Of a DNA stretch of 64,000 nucleotides, positions 62,224 to 64,000 are shown piece after piece (position 1 is the stretch's first letter; each line of letters starts with the position of its first letter). A model generated the notes under the pieces. That model searched no databases. It was given only the letters and a program-made list of their open reading frames with translations, and was not told where the DNA came from. The stretch comes from Halovivax asiaticus JCM 14624 (GTDB lineage: Archaea; Halobacteriota; Halobacteria; Halobacteriales; Natrialbaceae), in the NCBI RefSeq assembly GCF_000337515.1, contig NZ_AOIQ01000014.1:294903-358902 (forward strand), read 5' to 3'. The translations under genes were made by a program, and so were the position numbers.

Positions 62224-62451
62224 ATGGGCCGCTACGACTACGACGAGCCGGAGCCGGACGAGCCGTGTCCGCGCTGTGGGCAGGATCTGGAGCAGACGGA
62301 CTGGGCCAAACTGCGGGCTGTCCACGACGGGCCGTCCGCTGCTGGGTATCGAGATTCGGAGAAGCGGATGTGCGTGGACTGCCTGGCAGCGCTCGGGATG
62401 CTAGAGTTCGAGATGAACGGTGTGTCTGGGGGTGGACAGAGATCGGTGTGA
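62224..62451 (+). CDS. Small zinc-ribbon protein
   Basis: The protein has 75 residues. DEPCPRCGQDLEQ and MCVDCLAALGML give two CxxC knuckles about 36 residues apart, a zinc ribbon. The N-terminus MGRYDYDEPEPDEP is acidic. Such short ribbons occur in haloarchaeal proviruses and integrated elements as well as chromosomes. It starts 1 nt after the preceding stop. Confidence 0.68.
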   Translation: MGRYDYDEPEPDEPCPRCGQDLEQTDWAKLRAVHDGPSAAGYRDSEKRMCVDCLAALGMLEFEMNGVSGGGQRSV

Positions 62452-62737
62452 GGGTGGCATGTAAGTGGGGGACTTGCCTAGTACTGTTCTGCAGTTGAGT
62501 TGGCCGTGATCAAGACAATGTAAATTTTGCCTTTCTAATGTGGCTGGCGTTTGTTTTTTTATGTACAGTATAGATGGCTGTAATTTCGACCTGATCCCAT
62601 CCTAGGGGTCTCAATCTACTGTCTCTCGTGAACACGGAGATCCTGGTGATGTGTTCATTCAGTGGAAAGCAGAGTTGTTAAGCCACGATCACTGGGGTTG
62701 AGCAATCACGATTTCCACTATTCGGACGCACCCACAT
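62452..62737. other. Transition to AT-rich DNA, no gene
   Basis: Base composition falls sharply after about 62460. T-runs (for example GTTTTTTT near 62550) may terminate transcription from the zinc-ribbon gene. No integrase, direct repeat or tRNA end was recognised at the border. Confidence 0.5.
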
Positions 62738-63589
62738 TCATAATAAGAGGGTTTTAATAAGCACCGAATATACATATGTCGAAATAATCGCAGAGAGAAG
62801 AAAATAAAACAAGAATTGGTACACTCTCTTACGATAATCTTCTCTAAGTAGAATTTCTTTAATCAAATATTTATTTATGATATAATATGATTCGATGGGA
62901 TTCTCTACATGGTTGATCAACTTCCCAATAATCACAACAGTGTTTTTGGCCATTATATATGTGAGTAGAACTATCCATAGAGTCTCGAAAATGGAGAATA
63001 TTTGCCCGGATTCGAGCTCAACGAGGGCAGAGCCTACTGAGGAGCGTGTATACCAGTTCAAAATTAATTCAACAATAGATCCGAAACTATCGAAGGGGAC
63101 TGATGGATCAAAACCCTCCGCATTTGTGATATTTGAAAAAATGTTCCGGAGCAAATCACGGGACAATGCCCAGATCAACCAAAATATAAAAGCAATAATA
63201 ATTATTGATACTGCTCGATAGCTTTGCTTGCTGATTCTACACACTGTCTCGAATTCCAAATTTTCCTCAACAGTGTAGAAATCCGTTTTCACAGAACTTG
63301 TAGTTATAGAATCCAGTGAAATGCGTATCAATACCAGAACCACTCTTATGAGATAGTATATAAAAAATGTGGTGCTTGTAAGGGCCATCACTGCAAAAAC
63401 GAACGGGATTATTGGAACAGAATAGGACCCCTGTATAACATATGCAAAAGCAAGCAAGAACAAGGAGATGATTGTGAATAAGGATGGAATTCCTAAAAGG
63501 AAACAAAATGTCCTCATTTTTGCTACATACTCATCGAGCAGTCTATCTACCGCATTAATCAATTCCGGGTCGATTTGTGCTCCTGGCAT
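62738..63589 (-). CDS. Unrecognised multi-helix membrane protein in AT-rich DNA
   Basis: The protein has 283 residues. Six or so hydrophobic segments (FCFLLGIPSLFTIISLFLLA, IIPFVFAVMALTSTTFFIYY, VSIIIIAFIFWLIWALSRDL, IFETLWIVLLTYIMAKNTVV and FLFYFLLSAIISTYVYSVLI) alternate with charged loops. Ile, Phe, Tyr and Asn are common, unlike the acidic GC-coded proteins elsewhere in the window; one 60-nt line inside the gene (62881) is 35% GC. This suggests acquisition from another source. No function can be assigned. Confidence 0.75.
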   Translation of the reverse strand: MPGAQIDPELINAVDRLLDEYVAKMRTFCFLLGIPSLFTIISLFLLAFAYVIQGSYSVPIIPFVFAVMALTSTTFFIYYLIRVVLVLIRISLDSITTSSVKTDFYTVEENLEFETVCRISKQSYRAVSIIIIAFIFWLIWALSRDLLRNIFSNITNAEGFDPSVPFDSFGSIVELILNWYTRSSVGSALVELESGQIFSIFETLWIVLLTYIMAKNTVVIIGKLINHVENPIESYYIINKYLIKEILLREDYRKRVYQFLFYFLLSAIISTYVYSVLIKTLLL

Positions 63590-64000
63590 AGATTCTAAGA
63601 AAATAGTCTATACTCGATTGGAGCGAAATGTGTAATCGATTTAGATATATCTGTCTATCCCAGTATCCTCGATACCGAGATTTGTTTAGCAATGTTCTCT
63701 GCCACCACTCGCTTGCCTCTCCAGTTCCTCTAATTGTTCCTCGATCTCTATCAGATGACACTCGTGAGCTAGCAAAATCGAAATATGGTGGTCATCTTCG
63801 GATTATGATGTTTCTGCAACATCCCAGCGCCAGAGCGGTTACGAATATGATCGAAAAGGCGCCTGAACTGATACTGATGCTGTGTACGGAGTGCTAGATG
63901 ATACATCGACCACTATTTTCGACTGCTTCCACTGGAGTATGCAGTGCGGAGTGAGTCGGTGTGGTGTAATTTTTTTGGCGTTGTCCCCTAGGGACCCGCT
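63590..64000. other. AT-rich tail of window, no supported gene
   Basis: Short frames at 63555-63761 (-) and 63628-63897 (+) overlap each other, and neither is recognised. A run of seven T at about 63970-63976 could be a terminator. Any gene continuing to the right is not visible. Confidence 0.45.

Noticed and set aside
62452-64000. Complete provirus or integrative element
   Set aside because: The composition change is clear, but no integrase, structural gene or attachment site lies in the window.

Overview
The window is from a halophilic archaeon (class Halobacteria). The DNA is GC-rich, the proteins are acidic, and many families are haloarchaeal: HalOD1, DUF7343/DUF7344 and HTH_10 regulators, SAMP2, DUF1931 and DUF1616. 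Many promoters place a TATA-like box 25-35 bp before the start codon, as expected for leaderless mRNAs. No rRNA, tRNA or CRISPR array was seen, and the genus cannot be fixed from the sequence.

Layout. (1) 1-19427 is a surface-glycan locus. It holds a GT-C-like membrane protein, GT4 and GT2 glycosyltransferases, two kinds of nucleotide-sugar dehydrogenase, a DUF354 protein, WecB, GlmS, an asparagine-synthase-like protein, a Wzx-type flippase, a GlmU-like nucleotidyltransferase and an alkaline-phosphatase-superfamily hydrolase. (2) 19544-27629 is sparsely coding and regulator-rich. It includes a protein that joins external calcium-binding repeats to an internal winged helix, a His-rich lipoprotein and a frameshifted relative of that lipoprotein. 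(3) 27750-33974 is a second envelope block: two paralogous Tat-exported beta-helix proteins flank DUF1616 and YdjM-like membrane proteins, followed by a GT2. (4) 34209-57904 is mostly ordinary chromosome: ThDP enzyme, rpiA, a TnpB-only IS, fni, a disordered repeat protein, a phosphohexomutase, samp2, an Nramp-like transporter, two TenA paralogs, rfcS and a GAF/PAS histidine kinase. (5) 58811-61886 holds small regulators and membrane proteins. (6) From about 61920 to the end there is a candidate structured leader RNA, two small genes and an AT-rich tract with an unrecognised membrane protein.

How the genes fit together. GlmS, a phosphohexomutase (45591), the GlmU-like enzyme, WecB and WecC could take fructose-6-phosphate to UDP-ManNAcA. 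A second, TviB/WbpA-like dehydrogenase would add another amino-uronic acid. The glycosyltransferases, the flippase and the secreted beta-helix proteins would assemble, export and modify the glycan.

Most notable. Eight promoters of envelope-related genes, spread over 28 kb and both strands, share a hexamer close to CTTAGC exactly 6 nt before a box close to ATAATAA, which suggests one regulon. Other leads are the candidate leader RNA at 61971-62067, the flippase tail packed with N-glycosylation sequons, and short ORFs coupled to downstream genes by stop/start overlaps.
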